Of a DNA stretch of 64,000 nucleotides, positions 27,222 to 35,845 are shown piece after piece. Position numbers and translations under genes: made by a program. The stretch covers positions 248,001 to 312,000 of the forward strand of contig DASRRH010000018.1 in NCBI GenBank assembly GCA_035695825.1, read 5' to 3'. The notes beneath the pieces were generated by a model. That model saw only the letters and a list, made by a program, of their open reading frames with translations, did not search any database and was not told the origin of the DNA. Position 1 is the first letter of the stretch; each line of letters opens with the position of its first letter. This DNA comes from JAKEFM01 sp035695825 (lineage in GTDB: Bacteria > Planctomycetota > UBA1135 > JAKEFM01).

Positions 27222-27409
27222 CGCGGAGTCTCCCTTCTCGGATCCCATTCTCGGAAGGCCGTCCGCTCGACGCGTCCGGCTCGGAGGAGAGCGCGAAGCG
27301 TAGGGATTCCTCCACGGGCGCGTCAAGCGGAGTCGTTGCTTTTCGATCCTCCCCCGAGGAACATGGTCTCGCTTCGCTGTTCCCATCCAGACCGGAAGGT
27401 AAGTAAGCC

Positions 27410-28558
27410 ATGCTCAAACTGCGCGTTCTCGTCGCGTCGTGCGCGATCCTCGGGTTCGCGGCGGACGCATTCGGACAGTGCGTGAATCAGTGCGCGACCC
27501 TCGTCGTGGGGAACCAGAACGGGATCCGCATGCACCGCGGGCTCGGCGTCACGGCCACCGATTTCCCGAACATTGCCACGGGGAACGTCGCCGGGGACGC
27601 CCTCTGGAAGGTGTACCCCTGCTTCGTCTTCTCGAACGGCGCGGGGTCGATGACCCTGACCGGCGTCGAGGTCCCCCTCATCGCCGGCAATTACCTCGCC
27701 CCGGGGACGACGAACATCCCCGACTTCGAGCTCCGACCGGCGATCCTCGGGGGGGGCGGCTGCCTCGAGCCCGACTTCGGCGCGGCGGCGATCGCGACCT
27801 TCGTGGTCGGGAACATCAACCTCCCGAACGGCAACGCCTTCGTGATCAACGTCAGCCTCGCCGCGACCCCCGTCCCGAACGGCGACGTCGCGATGGTCTA
27901 CCTTGCTACGGCGGGGGAGACCGCCGCGATGAACAACCACGCGCGCGCGTACCGCACGACGGCGGAGGTGAATCCGACGCTCTGCGGGTTCAGTGGTTCC
28001 GCCACCGCACCCGGCCCGGTCGTGGCGAACCTCGCTCCGACGGACGAGGTGCGCTTCGAGCTCGCGTTCCTCGAGCCGGCCCTCCAGGCCCTCGGGACGG
28101 ATGCCGCGGCCCAGCGGACGGGAACGGGCGCCTACTTCCCGGTCGCCGGAACGAGCGTCGGTTGGCGGTGCGAGTCGTTCGACGGCTGGAACAAGGGCCA
28201 GCAGGGCCTCCTCGTCCTCTCCACCTCGGGGGGGGTCTGCCCGGGCGCGTGCACGCTCCCCGATCCGTTCGGCGGCGCGGCTTGCGCCTCGCTCGTCTTC
28301 GACGGGATGACGGTCGCCGGCCTCCAGATTCCGGGCGTCCTCGGGCCCTTCCTCCTCACCCCCGCCACTCCCCTCTGCGGCGCCGCGGGGTTCGCGCCGT
28401 TCGCGGACGGGACGAGGGACACGCCCGCCTACCCGGTCCCCGCCGGCCTGTCGGGCTTCACGTTGTACAGCGCCTTCGCGTCGCTCTGTCTCACGCCCGC
28501 TCCGGGGGCGAGCATCGTCACGGAGTTCTCGAACACGGTCCGGATGTCCTTCCAATAG
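27410..28558 (+). CDS. Hypothetical secreted cysteine-containing protein
   Basis: A 382-residue exported protein. The signal peptide ends near AFG-Q, and the mature chain starts CVNQCATLVVGN. Many paired cysteines, Gly/Ala/Pro-rich beta-like stretches and no charged catalytic motif suggest a surface or structural protein. No family is recognised. It is transcribed away from the di-haem propeller protein across a 188-base divergent spacer, so the two may share control. The ATG at 27410 has GGAAGG about 12 bases upstream. A perfect hairpin terminator follows the stop. Confidence 0.72.
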   Translation: MLKLRVLVASCAILGFAADAFGQCVNQCATLVVGNQNGIRMHRGLGVTATDFPNIATGNVAGDALWKVYPCFVFSNGAGSMTLTGVEVPLIAGNYLAPGTTNIPDFELRPAILGGGGCLEPDFGAAAIATFVVGNINLPNGNAFVINVSLAATPVPNGDVAMVYLATAGETAAMNNHARAYRTTAEVNPTLCGFSGSATAPGPVVANLAPTDEVRFELAFLEPALQALGTDAAAQRTGTGAYFPVAGTSVGWRCESFDGWNKGQQGLLVLSTSGGVCPGACTLPDPFGGAACASLVFDGMTVAGLQIPGVLGPFLLTPATPLCGAAGFAPFADGTRDTPAYPVPAGLSGFTLYSAFASLCLTPAPGASIVTEFSNTVRMSFQ

Positions 28559-28576
28559 GAAGGGTCTCCGAAGGCC

Positions 28577-28610
28577 ACGAACGAGGGCGCCGCGGGGCGC
28601 CCTCGTTCGT
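28577..28610. terminator. Perfect bidirectional hairpin terminator
   Basis: A 15-bp perfect stem (28577-28591 with 28596-28610) with a 4-base loop lies between two convergent genes, 18 bases after one stop and 18 before the other. There is no T-tract, but position and symmetry make it a good two-way terminator. Confidence 0.75.
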
Positions 28611-28627
28611 TGGCGCGTGCGGCGCGG

Positions 28628-31126
28628 TTACCCGCTCCATCCGGGCCCGCGGAGGACCCGCCCCGGAAGCGCTCCCGTGTGGCGGTCCTCCTCGACGACG
28701 ACCTCGCCGTTCACGATCACGGCGCGGAAGCCGCGCGGCAGGCGCCGCGGATTCTCGAAGGTCGCCCGGTCCTCGAGCTTCGAGAGGTCGAACACCGCGA
28801 TGTCCGCATAGGCGCCCCGCACGAGGACGCCCCGGCCGGAGAGGCCGAGCTTCCGCGCGGGACGCGAGGTCATCTTCGCGATCGCCTCTTCGAGGGAGAG
28901 GACCCTCTCGTCCCGCACGAAGTGGGCGAGGATCCGGGTGAACGTTCCCCCCCCTCGCGGGTGGCCCGTCCCTCCTTCGGACTCGGGGAAGGCGCCCGCG
29001 TCCGACCCGACGTGGACCCACGGCGCGCGCATCGCCGTCCGGACGTCCTCCTCCGACATCTTGAAGTAGAGGGCGCCGACGCCGAGGTTCTCCTCGACGA
29101 GGAGGTCGATCACCGCGTCCCGGGGGTCCTTCCCGAGTCCCTTCGCCATCGCCTCGACGGTCTTCCCCTGCCACTTCCGGTTCGACGCCGTCCGGACCGA
29201 AGCGATCCGGACGTGGTCCCAGGAATCGAGGGCGCGGTTGAAGGAAGCGTCGCCCGAGGCGCCCGCGTTCATCTGCGCCTTGACCTTCTCCCGCGTCGCC
29301 GGATCGCGCAGCCGCCCGAGGAACGCCTCGTCCCCTCCCTCGTGCACCCAGTCGGGGATCGTCGCCGTGAGGGAGGTCGAGCTCGCCGTGTAGGGGTACT
29401 GGTCGGCCGAGACGTCGAGGCCGCGACCGCGCGCCTCCTCGATGCGGGCGAGCACCTCCCCCATCCGTCCCCAGTTCGCGCGGCCCGAGCACTTCAGGTG
29501 GAAGATCTCGACCGGAAGTCCGGCTCGCTCCCCGATCGCGATCGCCTCGCCGACGGCGTCGAGGACCTCGTCTCCCTCGCCCCGGACGTGGCTCGCGTAG
29601 ATCCCGCCGCGCCGGGCGGCGACCGAGGCGAGGGCGACGAGCTCGTCCGTCGTCGCGTAGCTCGCCGGCGGATAGATGAGCGCGCTCGTCAGGCCGAAGG
29701 CGCCGGCCTTCATCCCGATCTCGACGAAGCCCTTCATCTGGGCGAGCTCGGTCGGGCTCGGAGGCCGGTCCGTCCTCCCGAGGACGAGGCGCCGGACCTG
29801 GCCGGACCCGACGAACGTGCCGTAGTTGATCGAGGTCCCGGTGCTCTCGAGCCGCGCGAGGTAGTTGGGCAGATCGAGGAGCGGGCAGGGGGTTCCCCCC
29901 TCGCCCGTGATCGCGGTCGTGCACCCCATCCGGACCTTGCTCTCGGCCCGGCCGTCGCGGGGGAGGTCCCCGCCCGAGTGGTCGAGGAAATCGACGAAGC
30001 CCGGCGCGACGATGCATCCGGTCGCGTCGATCGTGCGCGCCGCGCGCGCCTCCCCCGGGATCTTCCCGACGGCGACGATTCGATCGCCTCGGATCGCGAG
30101 GTCGCCCGTGGACGGAGCCGCCCCCGTCCCGTCGACGATCGTCCCGCCGCGGAGGAGGAGGTCGCAGGCGAGCCCGTCGCGGGGGGCCTCCGCCGCGGCG
30201 TCCGGGCGCAGCTCCTCCCGGACGGCGACCCCGTGCGCCGAGAGGACCGGGGAGGAACCGCGCGCGCCGAAGTGGTCGGCGAGGATCCTCGCGACGGCCG
30301 TGATCGCCTCGTCGCCTCCCCCGGCCGGCGAACCCGCGGTCATGACGGCGAGGACGAAGGGACGGCGGGGGAGGTAGACGATCCCGACGTCGCAGGCGAC
30401 CCCGGGGATCCCCCCCGTCTTGTTCGCGACGGCGGTTCCGGGCGGGACGCCCCGGGCGATCGGGCCTTCCTTCGGCTTCTTCAGGACCGCGAGGAGGTCG
30501 AGGCAGGTCGCGCGACCGAGCCGTTCGTCGCGGAAGATCCCCTCGAGGAGCCGCGCGGCCTCCCGCGGGGTCGAGAGATTCTCCTCGCCGCGGGCCTGGG
30601 CCGCCGCGTCCATCATCCGGCGGCGGACGCGGGTCTTCTCGAAGCCCCACTCCTCGAGCGTGCGGTTGACGCGCTCCATGCCGACCCGATCCAGGAGGAC
30701 GTTCGTCGCCGTGTTGTCGCTCTCGAGGATCATCAGCGTCGCGAGGTCGCGGAGGCTGAACCGGCTCGACTCGGACGCGAGGGCGCCGATCACGCCGCTC
30801 CCTCCGACGCCCTCGTCGCCGTGGATCGACCGCAGCTCGTCGAGGTCGAGAGTCCCCTCCTTCGCCTGGCGGTGGACCTCGACAAGGATCGGGATCTTGA
30901 TGCTGCTCGCCTGCGGGAAGGTCTCGTCGGCCCGGAGGGCGAACTCCTCGCCGCGCGTCAGCTCCTTCGCGTAGAGGCCCAACCGCCCGTCGTAGCCGGC
31001 CGCCACCCGCTCGAGAGCGGCGAGGGTCCGCTCCCGCCCGCCGGGTGAAGACGTCCCGGCCTGCGGCGGGGGAGGGAGGAGCGGAAGGAGGAGGAAGGGA
31101 ACGATCGGTCTCGAGGGGTGCCGCAA
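28628..31126 (-). CDS. Beta-lactamase-like serine hydrolase fused to D-aminoacylase
   Basis: An 832-residue exported fusion. After a signal-like leader, residues ~30-300 form a class-A-beta-lactamase-like domain with SSIK (S74/K77), SDN (136-138) and KTG (236-238). The omega loop reads ARGEENLSTP rather than ExxLN. Residues ~321-830 are an N-acyl-D-amino-acid deacylase-type amidohydrolase: LLLRGGTIVDG, APGFVDFLDHSGGD, ITGEGG, HLKCSG, DQYPYTASS and GSDAGAF. Known parts: serine acyl-enzyme hydrolases, and metal enzymes removing acyl groups from D-amino acids. Inferred: processing of D-amino-acid peptides such as muropeptides. The TTG start at 31126 has GAGGGA upstream. Both active sites look largely kept. 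Confidence 0.85.
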   Translation of the reverse strand: MRHPSRPIVPFLLLPLLPPPPQAGTSSPGGRERTLAALERVAAGYDGRLGLYAKELTRGEEFALRADETFPQASSIKIPILVEVHRQAKEGTLDLDELRSIHGDEGVGGSGVIGALASESSRFSLRDLATLMILESDNTATNVLLDRVGMERVNRTLEEWGFEKTRVRRRMMDAAAQARGEENLSTPREAARLLEGIFRDERLGRATCLDLLAVLKKPKEGPIARGVPPGTAVANKTGGIPGVACDVGIVYLPRRPFVLAVMTAGSPAGGGDEAITAVARILADHFGARGSSPVLSAHGVAVREELRPDAAAEAPRDGLACDLLLRGGTIVDGTGAAPSTGDLAIRGDRIVAVGKIPGEARAARTIDATGCIVAPGFVDFLDHSGGDLPRDGRAESKVRMGCTTAITGEGGTPCPLLDLPNYLARLESTGTSINYGTFVGSGQVRRLVLGRTDRPPSPTELAQMKGFVEIGMKAGAFGLTSALIYPPASYATTDELVALASVAARRGGIYASHVRGEGDEVLDAVGEAIAIGERAGLPVEIFHLKCSGRANWGRMGEVLARIEEARGRGLDVSADQYPYTASSTSLTATIPDWVHEGGDEAFLGRLRDPATREKVKAQMNAGASGDASFNRALDSWDHVRIASVRTASNRKWQGKTVEAMAKGLGKDPRDAVIDLLVEENLGVGALYFKMSEEDVRTAMRAPWVHVGSDAGAFPESEGGTGHPRGGGTFTRILAHFVRDERVLSLEEAIAKMTSRPARKLGLSGRGVLVRGAYADIAVFDLSKLEDRATFENPRRLPRGFRAVIVNGEVVVEEDRHTGALPGRVLRGPGWSG

Positions 31127-31197
31127 GGTTTCGGTCCCTCCGGAGGGGTGGACGGATCGTACGGCGGAGGAGGCCCGAGGTGTCTCCCCGCCTCGCG

Positions 31198-31225
31198 TTG
31201 ACCCTCGGAGGGCGGCGACTTACAG
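31198..31225 (+). promoter_or_regulatory. Candidate promoter for aroF
   Basis: TTGACC (31198-31203), a 16-base spacer and TTACAG (31220-31225) lie in the 99-base divergent gap. A similar TTGACC...ACTTAC arrangement precedes murB. If real, transcription would start near 31232, downstream of the TTG start at 31226. Confidence 0.35.
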
Positions 31226-32290
31226 TTGCCGCCCCTTTTCTGCTCCACACCGCTGATCCTCGTCCTGAAAGAGGGAGTCGACCGCGCGGCCCGGGACCGG
31301 ATCGTCCGGCGCGTGGAGGAGCTCGGGTTCCGCGCCGCGGAGGTGGAGGGAGGCACCCTCCCCCTCGTCTGCGTGCTCGGGACGGACGGCCGGACCGACC
31401 CCTCGCTCTTCCGCGCCCTGACCGGCGTCGAGCGCGTGATCCCGCTCGAGCGGCCCTACCCGCTCGTCTCGCGGGGGGCGCGCAAGGAGGACACCGTCGT
31501 CCGAGTCGGGGGGGCGCGGATCGGGGGAGGCTCCTTCGTGGCCATCGCCGGCCCTTGCGCGGTCGAGGACCGCGAGACGACTTTCGCCGTCGCCCGCGCG
31601 GTCCGGGACGCGGGGGCGGCGATCCTCCGCGGCGGCGCCTTCAAGCCGCGCGCCTCTCCCTACTCCTTCCGCGGCCTCGGGGAGGAGGGGCTGCGCATCC
31701 TCGCCGATGCGGCCTCCGAGTTCGGACTGGCCGTGGTGACGGAGGTGATCGATCCGCGCGACCTCGACCGCGTCCTCCGGTGCGCCGACCTCCTCCAGGT
31801 CGGCTCGCGGAACATGCAGAACTACGCCCTCCTCGCCGAGGTCGGGCGGGCGGGGAAACCCGTGCTCCTCAAGCGCGGCATGGCGGCCACGCTCGAGGAC
31901 CTCCTCCTCTCCGCGGAGTACCTCGTCGAGGCCGGGAACCGCGACGTCGTCCTCTGCGAGCGCGGCGTGCGCGGATTCGACGAGGCGACCCGAAACCTCC
32001 TCGACCTCGCGGCGGTCCCGGCCCTCAAGCGCCTCACGCACCTCCCCGTGATCGTCGACCCCTCCCACGCGACGGGGCGCGCGGAGCTCGTCCCGCCGAT
32101 GGCCAAGGCGGCGGTCTGCGCCGGGGCGGACGGCGTCATGGTCGAGGTCCACCCCTCCCCGGAGCGCGCGAAGAGCGACGGCCGGCAGGCGCTTCCCCCC
32201 GAGGCGTTCGCCGCGCTGATGCGCGAGCTCGCCCGGCTCGTCCCGCTCGAGGGGAAGAGGCTCCTCGAGCCCTCCGCCGTCCGCGCGTGA
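31226..32290 (+). CDS. aroF: 3-deoxy-7-phosphoheptulonate synthase (DAHP synthase)
   Basis: First step of the shikimate pathway: phosphoenolpyruvate plus erythrose-4-phosphate to DAHP, cytosolic. An N-terminal ferredoxin-like regulatory domain (~10-80) precedes a TIM barrel with AGPCAVEDRE, RGGAFKPRASPYSF, the metal/substrate motifs KRGMAATLED, CERGVRGFD and VDPSHATGR, and EVHPSPERAKSDG. This is the Thermotoga-type class. The start is uncertain. TTG at 31226 gives 354 residues, but the family usually begins at a point matching CTG 31253 (LILVLKEG against MIVVLKPG). The stop overlaps tpiA by 4 bases. Confidence 0.93.
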   Translation: MPPLFCSTPLILVLKEGVDRAARDRIVRRVEELGFRAAEVEGGTLPLVCVLGTDGRTDPSLFRALTGVERVIPLERPYPLVSRGARKEDTVVRVGGARIGGGSFVAIAGPCAVEDRETTFAVARAVRDAGAAILRGGAFKPRASPYSFRGLGEEGLRILADAASEFGLAVVTEVIDPRDLDRVLRCADLLQVGSRNMQNYALLAEVGRAGKPVLLKRGMAATLEDLLLSAEYLVEAGNRDVVLCERGVRGFDEATRNLLDLAAVPALKRLTHLPVIVDPSHATGRAELVPPMAKAAVCAGADGVMVEVHPSPERAKSDGRQALPPEAFAALMRELARLVPLEGKRLLEPSAVRA

Positions 32291-33051
32291 GCCGCCGCCG
32301 CCTCTTCGTCGCGGGGAACTGGAAGATGAACCTGAACCGCGCCGGCGCGGTGACCCTCGCCCGGGCGGTCCGGGAGCATGCGGCGAGCCGTGCCGATCTC
32401 GACTGCGCCGTCTTCCCTCCCTTCGTTTACCTCGCCGAGGTCGCCGGTGCTCTCGCGGGATCGCGGGTGCGGACCGGCGCCCAGGACCTCTGGATCGAGA
32501 AGAAGGGGGCGTTCACGGGGGAGGTCTCCGCGGAGATGGTCCGCGACTGCGGCGGGACGCTCGCCCTCGTCGGCCACTCCGAGCGCCGGCACGTGATCGG
32601 GGAGGGGGACGAGCTCGTCGGGAAGAAGGTGCGCGCCGCCCTCGACGGGGGCCTCGAGCCCGTCCTCTGCATCGGGGAGAGGCTCGAAGAGCGAGAGCGG
32701 GCGGCGACGGAGGCGGTCCTCGAGCGCCAGTTCCGCGCCGCGACGCGCGACGTCGGGGCCGCGGAGTTCGTGCGCGTGACGGTCGCCTACGAGCCGGTCT
32801 GGGCCATCGGGACGGGTCGGAACGCGACCCCCGCCCAGGCGCAGCAGGCGCACGCCTTCGTCCGGAGCCTGCTCGCGGGCCGCTTCGGCCCCTCCGTCGC
32901 GGAGGGGTCGCGAATCCTGTACGGCGGCTCCGTCACACCGGAGAATGCCTCCGAACTCCTGGCCGGGCCCGACGTCGACGGGGTCCTCGTCGGCGGAGCG
33001 AGCCTCGACGCCGAGAAGTTCTCCCGGATCCTCGATTCCGACCGACGGTAG
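32287..33051 (+). CDS. tpiA: Triose-phosphate isomerase
   Basis: Interconverts dihydroxyacetone phosphate and glyceraldehyde-3-phosphate in glycolysis and gluconeogenesis, cytosolic. The 254 residues match the family length. AGNWKMN holds the substrate lysine, GHSERR the electrophilic His, AYEPVWAIGTG the catalytic Glu, and YGGSV with GVLVGGASL binds phosphate. The GTG start is inside the aroF stop (GTGA). secG follows after 53 bases, a common tpiA-secG order. Confidence 0.97.
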   Translation: MSRRRLFVAGNWKMNLNRAGAVTLARAVREHAASRADLDCAVFPPFVYLAEVAGALAGSRVRTGAQDLWIEKKGAFTGEVSAEMVRDCGGTLALVGHSERRHVIGEGDELVGKKVRAALDGGLEPVLCIGERLEERERAATEAVLERQFRAATRDVGAAEFVRVTVAYEPVWAIGTGRNATPAQAQQAHAFVRSLLAGRFGPSVAEGSRILYGGSVTPENASELLAGPDVDGVLVGGASLDAEKFSRILDSDRR

Positions 33052-33104
33052 CATGCGATCGACCGCCCGCGCGGCGCGCGCGGACGGCGGCGGGAGCTGA
33101 ACCC

Positions 33105-33479
33105 TTGGGCCTCCTCACGACCCTCCTCTACGTGATCTTTTTCCTTTCCGCTCTCCTCCTCATCGTCGTCATCCTCCTCCAGGAGCCGAAAGGGGGGGGG
33201 CTCGCCGAGGCGTTCGGGGGGTTCGGCGCGGAGACCTTCGGCGTGCGCGAGCGCGGGATCAACAAGTTCACGGCCACGGTCGCGGGCGTCTTCCTCGCGA
33301 GCGCGGTCCTGATCCACATGACCGCGGGGCGCGGATCGGAGCCGACTGCGTTCAAGGAGCCGCCCGCTCCCCCGCCGAGGGGCGGGACGGGCGCTCCGGG
33401 AGGGGGGGGCACGGCGCCGGGAGACACCGCGCCGCCGAACCCGCCCTCGCCCCCCACGACGAAACCGGGGAACGGCTAG
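33105..33479 (+). CDS. secG: Preprotein translocase subunit SecG
   Basis: A small inner-membrane subunit of the SecYEG channel that aids preprotein export. The 124 residues contain two helices (~5-27 and ~55-75) around the conserved loop VILLQEPKGGGLAEAFGG. A long Pro/Gly/Thr-rich tail (~85-124) extends beyond the normal SecG length and is probably disordered. The TTG at 33105 sets the first helix near the N-terminus. It follows tpiA as in many genomes. Confidence 0.93.
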   Translation: MGLLTTLLYVIFFLSALLLIVVILLQEPKGGGLAEAFGGFGAETFGVRERGINKFTATVAGVFLASAVLIHMTAGRGSEPTAFKEPPAPPPRGGTGAPGGGGTAPGDTAPPNPPSPPTTKPGNG

Positions 33480-33500
33480 CCGGGCGTCGCCGGCGAGCGC

Positions 33501-34385
33501 ATGGTTCGAAGCATGACGGGCTTCGGCTCCGCCCGGCGGGGCATGCGCGGGCTCGCGGTCGACGTCGAGGTCCGGTCCGTCAACCACCGCTTCCTCCAGG
33601 TCAAGGCGCGCCTCCCGGCCCCGTGGGCCGGCTTCGAGCCCGAGGTCGAGGAGATCGTCCGCCGGCGCCTCGAGCGCGGCTCGGTCTACGTGACGGTGGG
33701 CGCGCGGCAGACCGCGCCCGAGCGGGACGTCCGATTGAACCTCCCGCTCGCCCGCAGATACGCCGCGCTCCTCCGGACGCTCGGGCGGAGCCTCCGGCTC
33801 GACGGAGGTCTCGAGATCGAGGACCTCGCCGCGCTCCCCGGCGTTCTCGGCGCCTCGGAGCCCGACCTCCGGGAGTCGGAGCGCGAGTTCGCCGCGGTCC
33901 GTCGCGCGCTCGCCAGCGCCCTCGACCGGCTCGTCTCGATGCGCGACCGCGAGGGGAAGACCCTCGCCCGCGACCTCGACCGGCGCGCCTCCGGGATCGA
34001 GGGACGCGTCGGGAAGATCGAGCGGCGCGCCCCGGCGGTCGTCGCCGGATACCGGGAGAAGCTGGGGCGGCGGATGAAGGATCTCCTCGAGGGGACCGAG
34101 GCGCGGGTGCGCGAGGAGGACCTCGCGCGGGAGGTCGCGGTCTTCGCCGACCGCTGCGACGTCTCGGAGGAGATCACGCGCCTCCGTTCCCACCTGCGCG
34201 AATTCCGGCGGACGCTGCGCGGCTCCGGGTCCGTCGGGCGCACCCTCGACTTCCTCATCCAGGAGATGCTCCGCGAGACGAACACGATCGGCTCGAAGGC
34301 CTCCGACGCCGCGATCGCGAGCGAGGTCGTGGCGCTCAAGAGCGAGATCGAGAAGGTCCGCGAGCAGGTCCAGAACGTGGAATGA
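33501..34385 (+). CDS. yicC: YicC family endoribonuclease
   Basis: A 294-residue cytosolic protein of the YicC/YloC family, reported to act as an endoribonuclease. It opens with the hallmark SMTGFGSARRG and EVRSVNHRFLQVKARLP. It ends with the DUF1732 signature TLDFLIQEMLRETNTIGSKA, which carries the metal-binding acidic residues. The yicC-gmk order here is highly conserved. The ATG at 33501 gives the standard N-terminus. The stop overlaps gmk by 4 bases. Confidence 0.95.
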   Translation: MVRSMTGFGSARRGMRGLAVDVEVRSVNHRFLQVKARLPAPWAGFEPEVEEIVRRRLERGSVYVTVGARQTAPERDVRLNLPLARRYAALLRTLGRSLRLDGGLEIEDLAALPGVLGASEPDLRESEREFAAVRRALASALDRLVSMRDREGKTLARDLDRRASGIEGRVGKIERRAPAVVAGYREKLGRRMKDLLEGTEARVREEDLAREVAVFADRCDVSEEITRLRSHLREFRRTLRGSGSVGRTLDFLIQEMLRETNTIGSKASDAAIASEVVALKSEIEKVREQVQNVE

Positions 34386-34996
34386 AGGGCGCTCGCCGCG
34401 GGCGGCTCGTCGTGATCTCGGGCCCCTCCGGTTCGGGGAAGTCCTCGATCTGCCGGGCGATCTGCCGGTTCCCCGGCGTCGAGTTCTCGGTCTCCGCGAC
34501 GACCCGCAGGCCGCGCCCCGGAGAGCGGAACGGCGTCGACTACCGCTTCCTGACGAGGCGGCAGTTCGAGCGCCTCGTCGAGCGAGGGGCCTTCCTCGAG
34601 CGGGCCCGGGTCCACGGGAACCTCTACGGGACGCTTCTCGAGCCGCTCGAGCGCGCGCTGCGGCGGGGCAAGACCTTCGTCCTCGAGATCGACGTCCAGG
34701 GGGCGCAGCAGCTTCGCGAGAAGGGTGTCGAGGGCACCTTCCTGTTCATCGCCCCCCCCTCGATGCGGGACCTCCGCCGCCGCCTCGACGCGCGGGGGAC
34801 CGACTCCCCGGCCGTCGTCGAGCGCCGGATGCGCAACGCACGCCGGGAGATGCGCCACGCCCGGCGGTACGATCGCGTCGTCGTGAACGACGACCTCTCC
34901 CGCGCGATCGCCGAGGTCCGCCGGATCCTCGGCCTCCGGGGGAGCGCGCGGGCCCGGCGCGCCGCCCCGGCGCGCGGGGGGAGGAAGGTCGCGTGA
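34382..34996 (+). CDS. gmk: Guanylate kinase
   Basis: Phosphorylates GMP to GDP with ATP in purine metabolism, cytosolic. The 204 residues contain the P-loop ISGPSGSGKSS, the GMP-binding SATTRRPRPGERNGVDYRF and the LID arginines in ERRMRNARREM. The C-terminal tail is basic. The ATG overlaps the yicC stop, and its own stop overlaps coaC (GTGA). rpoZ, often found here, is absent from this spot. Confidence 0.96.
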   Translation: MKGARRGRLVVISGPSGSGKSSICRAICRFPGVEFSVSATTRRPRPGERNGVDYRFLTRRQFERLVERGAFLERARVHGNLYGTLLEPLERALRRGKTFVLEIDVQGAQQLREKGVEGTFLFIAPPSMRDLRRRLDARGTDSPAVVERRMRNARREMRHARRYDRVVVNDDLSRAIAEVRRILGLRGSARARRAAPARGGRKVA

Positions 34997-35547
34997 CGGG
35001 CGACCGCCGCTGCGTCGTCCTCGCCGTGTCGGGCTCGGTCGCCGTCTACAAGGCCTGCGAGGTCGCCTCCTCCCTCGTCCAGAGGGGCTACCGCGTCCCC
35101 GTCGCCCTCACCCCGAGCGCGGCGCGCCTCGTGACCCCGGTCCTCTTCCGCGCGATCACGGGGGAGCCCGCCGTCGTCGACGAGTTCGCTCCCGACGCCC
35201 CCGCCGCGATGACCCACATCCTCCTCGCCGACGCGGCCGACGCCTTCCTCGTCGCCCCCGCCTCGGCGGACGTCCTGGCCCGGCTCGCCCTCGGCCTCGC
35301 GAACGACCTCGTCACGACTACGGCCCTCGCCCTTCGCCCGGAGGCGAAGCGGCTCTTCGCGCCCGCGATGAACGCGCGCATGCTCGCGAACCCGATCGTC
35401 CGGAAGAACCTCGACGCACTGCGGGCGCTCGGCTGGACGACGATCGACCCCGAGACGGGCCACCTCGCCTGCGGCGTCGAAGGGCCGGGCCGACTCGCGG
35501 ACCCGGCGAAGATCGTCGCGGCGGTCGAAAGGGCGCTCGCGGGCTAG
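34993..35547 (+). CDS. coaC: Phosphopantothenoylcysteine decarboxylase (CoaC part)
   Basis: FMN-dependent decarboxylation of phosphopantothenoylcysteine to phosphopantetheine in coenzyme A synthesis, cytosolic. The 184 residues show the flavoprotein core: LAVSGSVAVYKA, THILLADAADAFLVAPASA and the PAMNARM substrate motif. Most bacteria fuse this to CoaB. Here the open frame stops and CoaB is a separate gene 298 bases later. The GTG start is inside the gmk stop. The residue used as catalytic His in many CoaC enzymes falls near MTHILLAD. Confidence 0.92.
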   Translation: MTGDRRCVVLAVSGSVAVYKACEVASSLVQRGYRVPVALTPSAARLVTPVLFRAITGEPAVVDEFAPDAPAAMTHILLADAADAFLVAPASADVLARLALGLANDLVTTTALALRPEAKRLFAPAMNARMLANPIVRKNLDALRALGWTTIDPETGHLACGVEGPGRLADPAKIVAAVERALAG

Positions 35548-35845
35548 CCTCGGCGCGGCGCGAGGCGGCGTCGTGTCCTCGATCCGACGGCGGCCGGGTC
35601 CGTCACTCCCGACGAGTCGAGAGCCGGGTTTGGCCCTCCCACGCGGCCAAGGCCGTCGGGGCGATCCAGGCGGTGTTCGCGCGCGGAGCGCCCTGCGGTC
35701 TCCGCCAGCGCCCCAGGACGGGGCCCGTCTCTCCTGACGCCACCGGGCACTCGATCGGAACGCCTCCGGCAGGGCCCCCCGGGTCCGCCCGGCCCGGGGG
35801 ACTCCCTTTTCCGGGGAGGGCCGATCGGCTAAACCTCGCCCCGGC
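35548..35845. other. Unexplained 298-base spacer between coaC and coaB
   Basis: No recognised gene or RNA. One minus-strand frame (ending at 35603) has mostly G/C wobble bases and a fairly natural composition, for example APRANTAWIAPTALAAWEGQ, but no start site or family can be supported. Several GC inverted repeats are present. A TAAACC near the coaB start could be part of a -10 region. Its position inside what is usually a single gene is odd. Confidence 0.3.

Noticed and set aside
23587..27417. Long frame (over 1200 codons) overlapping the di-haem protein in another frame
   Set aside because: Arg/Gly/Pro/Ala-rich composition with no motifs; the other frame has a signal peptide, haem motifs and propeller repeats.
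28628..31126. Antibiotic-resistance beta-lactamase
   Set aside because: Lacks the ExxLN deacylation motif and is fused to a D-aminoacylase; resistance cannot be claimed.
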